The notes under the pieces: model-generated | The model's input: the letters and a program-made list of their open reading frames with translations, nothing else | Databases searched by the model: none | What the model was told of the DNA's origin: nothing | Source of the DNA: Triplophysa rosa | Taxonomy: Eukaryota; Chordata; Actinopteri; Cypriniformes; Nemacheilidae | Length of the DNA: 64,000 nucleotides | Assembly (NCBI RefSeq): GCF_024868665.1 | Contig: NC_079914.1 | Span: 1-64,000, forward strand | Direction: 5' to 3' | Translations under genes and position numbers: made by a program | In this document: piece after piece, positions 13,688 through 24,952 of the stretch | How the letters are laid out: each line of letters starts with the position of its first letter | Numbering within the stretch: the first letter of the stretch is position 1

Positions 13688-13735
13688 TCTTCTTATGACT
13701 TCCTTTCTTTCATTCTCAACACAAAAGACTTTTTA
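13688..13735 (+). mobile_element. Right stub of the MITE split by the DIRS insertion
   Basis: CTTCTTATGACTTCC then TTTCATTCTCAACACAAAAG continues the MITE text interrupted at 9302. Confidence 0.45.
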
Positions 13736-13918
13736 GACTGTAAATGCAGACAGGGTGATCAGGGGTTGTCACGCTCTTAAAAACACTTATACTCTGACTT
13801 ATACACTATATTCCAGTCCTTCAAACCCATATGAGATCTTTAGTCTGTCATTCTTAAAAAAGAATCAATAAGTTTATTTTAAAAAATTAGATAAAAAAAG
13901 ATTAAATCCCACAATGCG

Positions 13919-14180
13919 TTAAAGGGATACTTTAGTTGTTTAGAAGTTGTTCTAAACCTGTATAAATGTCTCTGTTCTGTTGAACACAAAGAGAGATATT
14001 TAGAAAAATGTAAGCGACTGACATTTCTTAGACATCATTGACTACAATTTTAGAAATGTTATTGTATCATTTTTTTCTGTTGAACACAAAATTTGATATT
14101 TTGAAGAAATTAGGAAAGTACTAACTAAAGTACTAAGTAATTCATGCCAGAATTTTAGTTTTTGGGTGGAGTATCACTTT
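13919..14180 (+). mobile_element. MITE, about 260 bp
   Basis: Imperfect inverted ends TTAAAGGGATAC and GTATCACTTT, with GTTGAACACAAAGAGAGATA-type motifs inside. Same family as 7375-7715 in the other orientation. Confidence 0.5.
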
Positions 14181-14526
14181 GCTGTTGGAGGTGCTGATTT
14201 AGTAAACGCTTTCATAAGACATCTTTGAGGAAAGTAATGAGATCGATACAGCTTTGTGTAAGGAACATATTATATTATGTTTTTAAATAATTATATTTTG
14301 AAGATAATATTGTATTCATTTGTAGGTCATTTGAGTACATTTCACTTGTTTCACTTGACCAATGGTTGTACCTTACACAGGCAATATGCCATAAACCTCT
14401 CAAACCTCAAACTCCAAACTCAACTTTGAACAAACAGGACTAGACAGACTGTGACAAAACAAACCATAACCATACATAACATGACCAAAGACGTGATACA
14501 TAGAAAAAAAAGTTCAAACAAAGACA

Positions 14527-14945
14527 TGGCTCCGGCTCGAAGGCTGGCTGGACAACACATGACGCCGGCTGGAAGGCCGGCTGGACAGTACATGGCGCCG
14601 GCTGGAAGGCCGGCTGGACAATACATGGCGCCGGCTGGAAGGCCGGCTGGACAACACATGGCGCCGGCTGGATGGCCGGCTGGACAACACATGGCGCCGG
14701 CTGGATGGCCGGCTGGACAACACATGGCGCCAGCTGGATGGCCGGCTAGACAACAGATGGCGCCGGCTGGATGGCCGGCTGGACAGTACATGGCGCCGGC
14801 TGGAAGGCCGGCTGGGCTGGCTGGACAACACATGACGCAGACAGGAAGGCCGGCTGGACAGTACATGGCTCCGGCTGGATGGCCGGATGGACAGGACATG
14901 GCGCCGGCTGGAAGGCCGACTGGGAGGCCGCTATCACCGGCTGGG
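14527..14945. repeat. Minisatellite, about 36-bp unit
   Basis: About ten units built on GGCCGGCTGGACA followed by ACACATGGCGCCGGCTGGA. The period is a multiple of three, so several frames stay open on both strands (for example repeated PAGWPAGQHMA). These frames are repeat artefacts or at most a degenerate copy of the internal ORF of the LTR element. Confidence 0.9.
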
Positions 14946-14956
14946 CAGGCGTGGAT

Positions 14957-15254
14957 GTCGACGAGACGGGGCAGGAAGATGGTGGCTGGGCAGCGCTCTC
15001 TGGCGGCTGGACAGCGCTCTCTGGCGGCTGGGCAGCGCTCTCTGGCAGCTGGGCAGCAAACAATGACAGGAACAACACATAAACACATAGGGTGTCGACG
15101 AGACGGGGCGGGAAGTTGGTGGCTGGGCAGCGCTCTCTGGCGGCTGGACAGCATTCTTCGACGGCTGGACAGCATTCTTCGACGGCTGGGCAGCGCTCTC
15201 TGGCAGCTGGGCAGCAAACAATGACAGGAACAACACATAAACACATAGGGTGTC
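14957..15254. repeat. Two tandem copies of a larger unit, with 24-bp subrepeats
   Basis: The unit from GTCGACGAGACGGGGC to ACACATAGG occurs twice in a row (about 137 and 160 bp). Inside each are several short subrepeats GCAGCGCTCTCTGGCGGCTG. Confidence 0.85.
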
Positions 15255-15317
15255 GCCTTCGACAGGCCTGGGTACCAGCTGGGATGCCGGCAGGGATCTG
15301 TGGCGGGAACAGGACAC

Positions 15318-15505
15318 CGGCGGTCTCGACCCTGGAGGGGAACCCGACGACCTCAACCCTGGAAGGGAGCCCGGCGGACTCGATCCTGGATGGGGTTCCG
15401 GCAGTCTCGACCCTGGAAGGGAGTCCAGCGGTCCCGACTCTGGACGGGAGCCCGGCGCCCTCTACCCTCAAAGGGAGTCCGGCGGCATCAACCCCTCCCG
15501 CTGAG
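15318..15505. repeat. 30-bp tandem repeat (CTCGACCCTGGAGGGGAACC type)
   Basis: About six degenerate units of a 30-bp motif coding on paper for repeated TLEGSPA. Part of the LTR-element internal region. Confidence 0.75.
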
Positions 15506-16560
15506 CTCCCTGTGTCTGCTGGGTCCAGAATTGGCTGGATTATTCTGTCATGATTGGTGAGGGAACAAGGACACAAGTACAGAGGACCCAGACGCAGACA
15601 GCGGGTAAGGGGTTAAACAGACTTTTAATAAACAATTAACAAAACAAAGACCCACGTGGGGGTAAAATAACAGACTATAAACATGACAGATAACAAGAAC
15701 ATGGACTAACTACACTAAACTAAACTAGAGACAAACATTTGAATTAAATACAAAATAACTAAACTACATTACACTACACTGACAAGACAGGGACTCACCA
15801 GACAAAGGACAATCACACAACAGTACAATAATCCAGCACAAGACAGAGGACACAGGGGCAATAAATAGGGGACAAATAAAGAGGGAACAGGTGTGGGGCA
15901 TGAAATCAATAACGAGCAATTAAGAAGACGAAAGGGCGGGAACAGAGACGCAACACCGGAGAGTGGAAGGCCAACAGGGCCAAAACGCCTCTCTCCACAT
16001 GAAACAAGAGGTTCTGTCATGATTCTGCCACTAGGTCAAGAAAAGCAAGACAAGATGGGGCAGAACCATGACACATACCCACATACAAAAAACTCCACAC
16101 ACACAATTTGCACACGTACTAACACACAGACACACACACACGTACACAGACAAGTACGCACACACACAAAGACACGCACGCACACACACACGCACAGTGA
16201 GAGCACACATTTAAGATAAAGGAGAGAGAAGCACAGATCAAATATAACAGACTATAAATTCCTATATGCAATATTAATTAAGTAAAACTTTAAATTTCTA
16301 AAGCAGCCCCCCGGCCAGGCAGATGCAAAACAGTATGCAAATGGTGGCGAGGAACCCAAAACTCTAATCGAGAAAAAAAACCTCAGGAGAACCCAGGCCC
16401 AACCAGGGGATTCCAGTTCCCCTCTGGCAAAAGCTGCTGCCTCTGCACAAGCTCCAGAGAGCTTGCACAAGGCTAAATAAAATAAATAAATTTACTAATA
16501 AGGTAAATTATAGTTTAAGATTATCATTAATAATCTAATAGCACTTGAAATTTTGTGGTG

Positions 16561-16785
16561 AGGACGTGTCAAGTGACCGCGTCCTTCTTTATCCAGCTCT
16601 ATCATCTCAGCTCTTGTCAGGTCGCCGCTTCCCATTCTCCGCTCTACCATCAGGTCAGGCCATGAAGACGTGTCAGGTGACCGCGTCCTTCTTTATCCAG
16701 CTCTATCATCTCAGCTCTTGTCAGGTCGCCGCTTCCTATTCTCCGCTCTACCATCAGGTCAGGCCATGAACTGCATCCTGCTCGC
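16561..16785. repeat. 113-bp tandem duplication in L2 copy 1
   Basis: The segment beginning GACGTGTCAAGTGACCGCGT is followed directly by a second copy beginning GACGTGTCAGGTGACCGCGT. Copy 2 of the LINE (around 29947-30060) has it once, so the duplication is private to copy 1. Confidence 0.9.
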
Positions 16786-16926
16786 TGTGGTAACCTTGGA
16801 ACAATGAGACAAAACTGGCTGAGAGTAGAGTACTGTTCTGTACTCTTTGATGCAACAAGTACATCAGTTGTGTTTTTGGTTCCGGTTGATCTAACTAATG
16901 CAGCCTAAACCCTCAGAAGATTTATA

Positions 16927-18618
16927 TTATGGAAGAGTAGTGTATGCAAGATTAAAAAGATGCGTCTTTAGTCTAGATTTAAACTGACAGAGTGTGTCTG
17001 CCTCCCGGACAGTGCAGGGAAGACTATTCCAAAGTTTAGGCGCTAGATAGGAAAAGGATCTACCACCTGCACTTGATTTTGAAATTCTAGGTATTACCAA
17101 CTGACAGGACGCCTGAGAGCGTAATGCACGTGAAGGACTGTAATACAAAAGGAGTTCATTCAAGTACTGAGGAGCTAAACCATGTAAGGCTTTATAGGTA
17201 ATAAGCAAGATTTTAAAGTTAACGCGATGCTTTATAGGTAACCAGTGCAAGGTTGACAGAACCGGGCTAATATGTTCATACTTTTTTGTACGTGTAAGAA
17301 CTCGAGCTGCCGCGTTTTGGACCAATTGGAGTTTTTGTAATAAGCCTGCAGGGCAACCACCTAACAGTGCATTACAGTAATCTAGTCTTGATGTCATGAA
17401 TGCATGAATTAACTTCTCTGCATCTGAGATTGACAGCATATGACGTAGTTTAGATATATTCTTAAGATGGAAAAACGCAATTTTACAGGTGTTGGCGACG
17501 TGGCTCTCAAATGACAGATTACTATCGAATAGAACGCCAAGATTCTTTGCTGACGACGAGGGTTTTATGGAACATCCGTCAATAGTTAAACAGTATTCTT
17601 GGTTGTTACTTATAGCAGTTTTCGGTCCAATAAGTAACACTTCCGTTTTGTCCGAGTTCAGTAATAAAAAGTTGTTACTCATCCAGTTTTTTATATCGAC
17701 TATGCATTCCATTATTCGATGGAACTGCTGTGTTTCATGAGGCTTCGAGGAAATATAAAGTTGAGTATCATCAGCATAACAGTGAAAGCTAACTCCGTGT
17801 CGCTTTATTATATCTCCTAGAGGTAGCATGTATAATGCGAAGAGCAGAGGCCCTAAGACTGAGCCCTGTGGTACACCGTACTGGACTTGCGATTTGCGTG
17901 ACACCTCATTGTTTATTGCTACAAATTGAAAACGGTCGGATAAATAAGATTTAAACCATTTCAAAGCTATTCCCTTAATGCCGACATAATTTTCGAGTCT
18001 ATGTAGGAGTGTGCTGTGGTCAATGGTATCGAATGCAGCACTAAGGTCTAGCAGCACCAATAACGAGATACAACCTCGGTCAGACGCCAATAGCAGATCA
18101 TTTGTAACTCTGATCAAAGCAGTCTCTGTACTGTGACATGCTCTAAATCCAGACTGGAATTCTTCATTGATGTCATTCCTTTGGAGGAAGGAGCATAATT
18201 GAGTTGAAACTACTTTTTCCAGAACTTTAGATATGAAAGGTAGATTCGATATAGGCCTGTAGTTCCTTAGTTCTCTAGGGTCGAGTTGGGGTTTTTTGAC
18301 AAGGGGCCTTATAACAGCCACCTTATATGCTTTAGGCACATGTCCTAATGTCAGAGATGAGTTAATAATACCAAGAAGAGGATCTATAATTTCTGGGAGC
18401 ATCTCTTTCAGTAGATTTGTAGGTATAGGGTCTAGCATGCATGTTGTTGATTTAGATGATCTAATGATTTTAGACAGCTCATCGTGATCTACGGTATAAA
18501 ATAATTGCATTATCTCCTTAGGGGCGCTGTAGTTAGTTTGTTCAGCAGGTTTCACTTCTGATTGCATTGTTATAATTTTTTCTCTAATATCTTGGATTTT
18601 ATATGTGAAGTAGTTCAT
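16927..18618 (-). pseudogene. L2 copy 1 ORF2, reverse transcriptase half
   Basis: A 563-codon open stretch encoding the RT and C-terminal region, almost identical to residues 425-987 of copy 2. The RT boxes [25 protein letters not shown] and [10 protein letters not shown] are intact. It is cut off from the endonuclease half by a stop codon just upstream (GAATTC-type sequence changed so that TAA appears) and by a frameshift near 18710, so no full ORF2 protein can be made from this copy. Confidence 0.9.
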
Positions 18619-18784
18619 AAATTAATCACTGCTATGCTGATATACAGGATCAGAAGTCACTGACAATTTATTTTTTGTTAATTTAGCCACTGTGTTAAAT
18701 AAAAAACCTTGGGTTGTGCTGGTTTTCTTCTATTAGTGATGAAAAGTAGGCAGATCTAGAAGTTTTTAGGGCTTTCCTGTATTT

Positions 18785-19940
18785 TCAAATACCATCCTTC
18801 CATGCTGTACGAAATACCTCTAATTTAGTTTTCTTAAAGTTGCGCTCCATTTTTCGGGCCGCTTTCTTTAGAGCCTGAGTGTGTTCATTATACCACGGTG
18901 TGGGACTGCCGTTTTTAATCTTCTTTAAACGTAGAGGAGCAACTGTGTCTAGCGTTACCGAGAAGGTGGAATTAAAATTTTCAATGGTAGTGTCAAGATC
19001 GTCAACGTTATTTCTCATGCTAGAGATTTGAGACAATTCGGGCAGATTATCGAGAAATGCATCTTTGGTAGTTGAAGTTATTGTTGTACCATATTTGTAA
19101 CAATGAGTTTTATTTGCAGCCGTAGGCGAGTGAAGCAAACATAATACCAGATAATGATCCGAAATGTCTTCACTCTGCTGAAGGATTTTAACGTTGTCCA
19201 CATTTATACCGTAAAACAGTATTAAATCTAAAGTATGATTACGAAGGTGAGTGGGTCCTGACACATGTTGACTAAAGCCCATGGAGTTAAGAGTGTTTTT
19301 GAAAGCCATTCCTAAGGCATCTGTATCGTTATCTACACGGATGTTAAAGTCACCAACGACAGGACTCTATCTGCGGCCAGTACTAGTTCTGATAAGAACC
19401 CACCAAATTCTTTAATAAAATCTGCGTGGTGCCGTGGAGGCCTATATACAATAGCTGAAATAAATTTTAAAAATGTTTTATCTTTAGTATTAGGTGTTGA
19501 AACATGAAGTACCATGACTTCAAAATAATTATATTTAGAGTTAGACTTCTGGGAAATGCGACACCTCCCCCTCTGCCTTTTAGACGAGGCTCATGTTTAT
19601 AATAATAATCTTGGGGGACAGATTCATTTAAAGTAATATAATCATCTGGTTTTAGCCATGTTTCTGTCAAACAGAGCATGTCTATTTTATGATCTGTTAT
19701 CATATAGTTAACAAAAAGTGCTTTATTAGAGAGAGATCTAATATTTAGCAATCCGAGTCGTAACAGTTGATTATCTGTATTTTGTTCATGTTTAATTTGT
19801 TTAACATTTATTAAATTACTTTCAATAGATTTACGCATTATTTTATGTTTGCTAATCCGGTGGACAGACACAGTCTCTATTTTGTGATGTTTGTGAGAAC
19901 GGATTATTACATGTTGTACATTTTGTGTATTCTGTGACAA
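18785..19940 (-). pseudogene. L2 copy 1 ORF2, endonuclease half (fragmented)
   Basis: Three overlapping open pieces (18785-19309, 19333-19515, 19467-19940) carry the exonuclease-endonuclease-phosphatase fold seen in copy 2: the LGLLNIRSLSNK and LCLTETWLKPDD boxes and, later, SEDISDHYLV. The third catalytic box (GDFN in copy 2) is lost at a frameshift near 19350, and about 26 bases are deleted near 19557. Confidence 0.85.
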
Positions 19941-20003
19941 GAGACGGCAAGCAGACAGTTGGTTAAGCCATACTGTCTGCTCCCTGACCTGGGCCCCAGC
20001 GAG

Positions 20004-20880
20004 TCAAGCTTTAGCAGTAGCATTATTAAGACTTTTTGCCATATTTCTAGACAGGATGGAAGCCCCAGCCCAGGAGGGATGGAGACCATCTTGTTTCAAC
20101 AGGTCAGGTCTGCCCTCAAAACTCTTCCAGTTATTTATAAAAACTATATCATTATATAGGCACCACTCAGACAACCAGCCATTTAGTGATGATAATCTGC
20201 TATAAATCTCATCACCACGATAAGCAGTGTGGGGGGCAGAGAATATTACAGTGTCTGACACCGTGCTTGCGAGCACACACACCTCTTTAATGTTATCTTT
20301 TGTGATCTCCGATTGACGGAGTAGAACATCATTTGTGCCGACGTGAATGACAATCTTACTGAATTTACGATTAGCCTTAGCCAGCACATTTAAATTTGAC
20401 TTGATGTCAGGCGCTCTGGCTCCCGGTAAACATTAGACTATGGTGGCTGGTGCCTCTATGTTAAGGTTCCGAACAACAGAATCACCGATAACTAGGGTAC
20501 TTTCAGCAGGTTTCTCAGTCGGTGCGTCGCTGAGCGGGGCAAACCTGTTCGAGACTGTAATCGGAACGGTTGAGTAATGTTTTGTCCTGCGACTACGCCG
20601 TCTCACAGTCACGAAGTTTCCCAGCTGCGGGGGATATTCAACCGGAACCGAGCTGTGTGCGCTAATGTTGCTCGCATCCAAAGTGTTTTCTATGGTCCTT
20701 ACACTCTTACTATCCTCAGTTAAAGATTGGATCCGAGACTCTACTGTAATTCTAAGATCTTCTCTGTCAACCGAACTATTTCCCTGCAATTATCGCATAT
20801 AAAACCCTCGCAGCTGACAGAGAAGGCTAAGCTAAACATATGGCATGAGGTGCAAGTAACAATAATAGGAGTAGAAGCCA
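20004..20880 (-). pseudogene. L2 copy 1 ORF1 (broken)
   Basis: Counterpart of the 289-codon ORF1 at 33304-34173. A CAA to TAA change (minus-strand stop at 20433-20435) splits the esterase domain after the first SGNH box (VIGDSVV), and the N-terminal part is frameshifted near 20790. The C-terminal part retains HVGTNDV and DGLHPSWAG. The ORF1 stop TGA at 20004-20006 and the in-frame continuation into ORF2 are the same as in copy 2. Confidence 0.85.
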
Positions 20881-20934
20881 TAACTCACCGGATTTGAAGT
20901 TACACTATAATGACTTGACTTTAAAGGAGAGGTT

Positions 20935-21085
20935 TCTAATCCTGCTCCTGGAGAGTCAGTGTCCTGTAGACACAAACACCTGAAGCAGCTCATCACTAGT
21001 CAGACTAGAAAGGTCCAGACAGGTGTGTTGAGGCAAGAAGGAGTTAAACTCTGCAGGACACTGGCCCAGGACAGAGTTGGACACC
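20935..21085. mobile_element. Short repeat of the 'AATCCTGCTCCTGGAGAG' type
   Basis: The ends TTTCTAATCCTGCTCCTGGA and GGACAGAGTTGGACACCC are those of a common fish interspersed repeat. No coding capacity. Sits just upstream of the last kcnh1 exon. Confidence 0.45.
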
Positions 21086-21319
21086 CGTGCTTTGAAAGTA
21101 TGAGACACCCAAAGTGAAAATTCTGTTGTTATTTATTTACCCACAATTCCTGTCATTCTGATTTACAAAATTACATCAAGTTATCACAAAAATATCACAC
21201 TTCTTTATTCCAAAAGAAAGCATATATATAATTATACAATGACATGCACTATATTCCACATCTTTTGGAGACAAATGTTAGTTTATTTTCAAATGTTCTT
21301 TTCTGTTTGAATCATATAG

Positions 21320-22171
21320 ATTGTCTTCCGTAAAATAAGCGATGTCAAACGGGAGGAGGAGGAGATCCTGCGGAGGAAGAACGAAGCTCCTCTGAATCTT
21401 CCCCCAGACCATCCTGTGCGACGCCTCTTCCAACGATTCCGTCAACAGAGAGAAGCCCGGCTGGCCGCAGAGCGAGCAAGTCAAGGAGAACAGGACGTCG
21501 AGAGAGGCCAGATTCATGTACAGCAAACTGCGATGCACGAGATCAGTGCACCAATTAGCATCGTCACAGTTACTGAGGGTACAACTACACCAGCCACCTC
21601 ATCATCATCTAAAACATCATGCAGAGCCAAATTTCAAACTCATATGGCCCCTAATGGAAACTGTAGTGGAAGTAAGCCAGCCGAACCACCAATCAATAAA
21701 GGCTGGGGTCGGTTTAAAGAAGCCACAGTCAAGTCTGAGCTCTCTTGGTCCCCTATGTCCAAAGCAGAGTCCATGGAGACACTCCCAGATAGGACTAAAT
21801 CACAAGACAAACTGTCCCTCAAAAAGATTAACTCTTGTGACAGTGGCATCACCAAGAGTGACCTGAGACTCGACAGCATGGGTGACAGTACTACTCGAAC
21901 CCCTCAGGATCGAAGCCCCATGCAACATGATGGGCGTCAAGCCTTCTGCCTGATTCAAAAGCACAGTCTTCAGGCCTGCTTGACAGAACTTAAGCAGGAA
22001 CTGCGAGGGGATATTCACTCTCTGAGCAGCAGAATGTCAGCGCTTGAAAACCAGCTTGGCGATATACTCAGACTCCTCAAAGCAAGAAAGAGCTCAGAGT
22101 CTTCCCATTTGTATGACATATCAAGACCTGAGTCACCAGACTCAGAAAAAGATGACAACACGTTCTCTTAA
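21320..22171 (+). CDS. kcnh1: kcnh1 last exon: C-terminal cytoplasmic region and stop
   Basis: The acceptor ATATAG ends at 21319. The exon opens in phase 0 with IVFRKISDVKREEEE, continuing directly from NLRKR, and ends at TAA 22169-22171 after 283 codons. It contains HPVRRLFQRFRQQREARLAA (the calmodulin-binding segment of EAG channels, as I recall), then a weakly conserved Ser/Thr-rich stretch, the KAESMETLPDRTKSQD and SCDSGITKSDLRLDSMGD blocks typical of KCNH1, and a C-terminal heptad-like helix (QACLTELKQELRGDIHSLSS onward), the tetramerisation coiled coil. The last residues (SRPESPDSEKDD) look more like KCNH5. Overall kcnh1 is preferred. Confidence 0.85.
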   Translation: MVFRKISDVKREEEEILRRKNEAPLNLPPDHPVRRLFQRFRQQREARLAAERASQGEQDVERGQIHVQQTAMHEISAPISIVTVTEGTTTPATSSSSKTSCRAKFQTHMAPNGNCSGSKPAEPPINKGWGRFKEATVKSELSWSPMSKAESMETLPDRTKSQDKLSLKKINSCDSGITKSDLRLDSMGDSTTRTPQDRSPMQHDGRQAFCLIQKHSLQACLTELKQELRGDIHSLSSRMSALENQLGDILRLLKARKSSESSHLYDISRPESPDSEKDDNTFS

Positions 22172-22860
22172 CAACGTTTGTTGTGTCATGTTGATGGTGT
22201 ACTGCAGGGAACAGTGTTAGGTGCTGTTACAGTTAAAGCTGAACTGACCTCAACCACTATCAACACATGTTACTTCACTGGCAAGAATTTATTGATGTTC
22301 ATGATGAACTTAAATAATGCTAGGGTTTTTAACTTAATCTTTTTAATATATCACTATGATGAAATCAACTGTGAACATCTTGTATGGCTCAAGTGAACAT
22401 ATATTTGTTTCTGTGAAATGTACAACTGTCACCAGTCTTCTCCTGGTTTTCACTATGAAATCATTTATCAGATTTTAATCTCAAAACTAAATTGTGTGCG
22501 ATGAATCAAACTGAAACCCATTCATTTTGCGACAGTTAGCAATTGTCGGGTAAATTGTACCATCTAAAAATAGGTACTGAGGACACATGCATTTACATTT
22601 ACATACATTGTTTCTCAGTATTAGTCCTCGCACCTCCCCTCCCTTTTACAGTAATGTTTCAGATATCTCCCTGTATAAAACACTTGATTCAACTCATCAG
22701 ATTCTGATGATCAGAAATACGCTTGTCTGACTTGATGCAGCACCATAAAAATGTTTCCAAATTATTTTGGTACTTGTTTTTTACAGTGTAATAAATGTAG
22801 CTAGTTTATGTTATTAAATGTACTAAAATAATGTTGGTGGTGTACAATAGAAGCCAAATT
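22172..22860 (+). other. kcnh1: kcnh1 3' untranslated region (extent inferred)
   Basis: Non-coding AT-rich sequence after the stop codon. A canonical AATAAA lies at 22790-22795, and the transcript probably ends shortly after. The true end cannot be fixed from sequence alone. Confidence 0.5.
22790..22795 (+). terminator. Candidate polyadenylation signal AATAAA of kcnh1
   Basis: Perfect hexamer about 620 bp past the stop codon. Confidence 0.45.
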
Positions 22861-23027
22861 TGTGTATTCTTACAAGTATGAGCATGTCCTTCTCCAAAGA
22901 TGGAACCAATATAATGTATTGTTCAAGTAGCTTATTACGACCTATTGTTTTGTTGAAAGCGCCCTCTATGTGGTGTAAAGAAAACATTTCATGTTTTGTC
23001 ATGAAATGACGTTTGACTTTGGCTTCC

Positions 23028-24180
23028 AAACAAAATGCTCCCCGAAGGAGCTATGGCCTCTATCGTTCTTGTCAGTATTATTATTATTCTTAACCAATGT
23101 TAGTCTATGGTAGCCCAATGAACCGTATGTAGGAAAATGGTGAAAATTGGCACACTCGTAGAGGTGGTACTCATTAGTCATGTGATCAAGTATGGGGTCT
23201 CTAGCTCTCACTCTGTAGCGCCACCAGCCATTAAAATATGCACTTTTCAAATGGCTGTAACTTTTGAACCCATTGATACTTGGCACACGTCACGCACTCG
23301 TCATGCTCATCGCATTCCATGCCTTACACTAAGACTCCACCCATTACAGTAGCAGTCATCTTGAAAAGTACAGTACAGTACCATCTTGAAAAGTACAGCT
23401 TTTTCGCTACTAGTCCTAGAAATTGTGACCGATTGTCATGAAAATCGGCTGAGACAATCTTTGGACTGAGCCGCATAGAAGAGATGCTCCAGAATGGAGA
23501 TTTTCATTGTTGCTCAAAAGTTACGACGGCGCAAACTTTTCAAAGTTGACCCAAAAATGGATCTTAGGCTGTATCTAAAACATTTATCGATCTATCGGTA
23601 AGAAAGTTGGTATGCTTCATCGACACCTCGGACTGGGGGGTCCTTGCCAAAATGGGGAATAGCCCCACCTATGGGTCGCGAGATTTGAAAAATGGCTATT
23701 TTTGCTTGTAAATTTTTTAATGTTTGTCAGAAAACCGAGATCTCGGTGTCTACGGATTCCTCGTGTCATGCCGGATCGTGCGATTACGATTCTGTCACGA
23801 TTGTATGATCGGCCTGTCCGCCATGTTGAAATTTCTTCATCAATCATGATATCTTTTGAACCGTATGATATATCAGCACCAAATTTGAGACGCTTCACCA
23901 AATTACAGTACCAAATGTACCCTTTAATTTTCAATACAGCGCCACCTTGCGTTCATGAGATATTGAGCATGCCAACTGAGTGGCACACCTGGTAAATTGC
24001 AAGTTTTGGGTGCAAGAGGTCGCTGGTTTGAACCTCGTGTTGCGCATTTATAAATTTTTGAATTTGCAAGTATGTGCACAAATAGTGCAAGTATGTAAAC
24101 AAACGAATTGTAAAGTCTTTTTAGTAATGAAATAAAAAATAAATAAAGTACGATGTACATAGTGCAACTAAAAGTGTTTT
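23028..24180. repeat. Unclassified interspersed repeat
   Basis: The stretch starts near CCCCGAAGGAGCTATGGCC and includes many short sentences such as AAAATTGGCACACTCGTAGA and GTCATGAAAATCGGCTGAGA that have the look of a high-copy cyprinid repeat. I see no inverted ends, LTRs or coding frame that would classify it. Confidence 0.35.
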
Positions 24181-24524
24181 ATAATACATGTAAATATATA
24201 CAAACAGAAACAAGGTAAGTACAAAATGACATTAATTCTTTCATTATCACTTCAAACATCTGTTCCTCATATACACTGTATTTCTGCTACTTTTGCTCTA
24301 CGCTCTTGAATCAGCCCCTTCGGGATTGGCAAATGTCAATGTTTGAACCTCTGAAAGCTCTCCTCTGGATGCTGAGTCAAGCTCATCAACTGACTGGCAC
24401 ATCTGATAAGTTCGAATCTCGTGTTGCGCTTTACTATTCAAATTTCTAAATTTCATTCTCACTCCTGACATCTGTTTCTCCTGTACACTGTATTTCTTCT
24501 ACTTTGCTCTACTGTCTCATTTCA

Positions 24525-24745
24525 TGTTGTGGGTACACTGGGGGAAGTGTGGGCTGGGTGTGGGCATGTGGGGGAAGTGTGGGCATGCTGTGGGTACACT
24601 GGGGGACGTGTGGGCTGGGTGTGGGCATGTGGGGGAAGTGTGGGCATGCTGTGGGTACACTGGCGGAAGTGTGGGCTGTGTGTGGGCATGTGGGGGAAGT
24701 GTGGGCTGGGTGTGGTGGGTACGCTGGGCAAAGTGTGGGGTTGGC
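24525..24745. repeat. G-rich minisatellite, about 63-bp unit
   Basis: About three and a half units of GTGGGTACACTGGGGGAAGT followed by GTGGGCTGGGTGTGGGCATG. Open frames of Trp/Gly/Val repeats across it are artefacts. Confidence 0.9.
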
Positions 24746-24952
24746 CCCCGGTAGTGCTGCTTGCAGCTCTTGTTATAAAATTGTTACTGTTGTGAATCAA
24801 GAGTAAAACAAGGCAACAGTTTTGAACGTTGAACTGCAGCTTTTAATGTAAACGTTTCTGTGGCATTACCTGCTGTCAATAGAGGGGCTCATTTAGGTCC
24901 TATGGGTCGTGTTTGAAGGAAAGTGACCAGCCCATATGACAGTATGGCTTGA

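Larger units (their letters stand above)
14500..16073 (-). mobile_element. TGTCATG-type LTR element fragment: one LTR plus repetitive internal region
   Basis: The LTR at 15546-16073 starts TGTCATGATTGG and ends AACCATGACA on the plus strand. Read on the minus strand it is the 5' LTR, and the internal region runs leftwards through three blocks of GC-rich tandem repeats. The second LTR is absent, so the element is truncated on the left near 14500. The internal side next to the LTR begins GAATAATCCAGCC, resembling GAATGACCGACCC at the same place in the complete element at 38817-41200, which supports the family link. Related minisatellite text occurs in both copies. Confidence 0.7.
16085..20905 (-). 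mobile_element. L2-clade LINE, copy 1 (broken, antisense in the kcnh1 intron)
   Basis: Nearly identical to the better copy at 29297-34545 over the whole length, but damaged. Its 3' tail stops at the LTR fragment ending 16073, so the terminal microsatellite tail is missing. Its 5' end stops near 20905 while copy 2 continues. It carries nonsense mutations, a frameshift near 18710 and a short deletion near 19557. It contains a local tandem duplication in the 3' UTR (16561-16785). Confidence 0.9.

Noticed and set aside
14420..15576. Several long overlapping open frames on both strands
   Set aside because: They exist because tandem units are multiples of three and GC-rich. At most the minus-strand Pro-rich frame is a degenerate relic of the LTR element's ORF; it is described as repeat.
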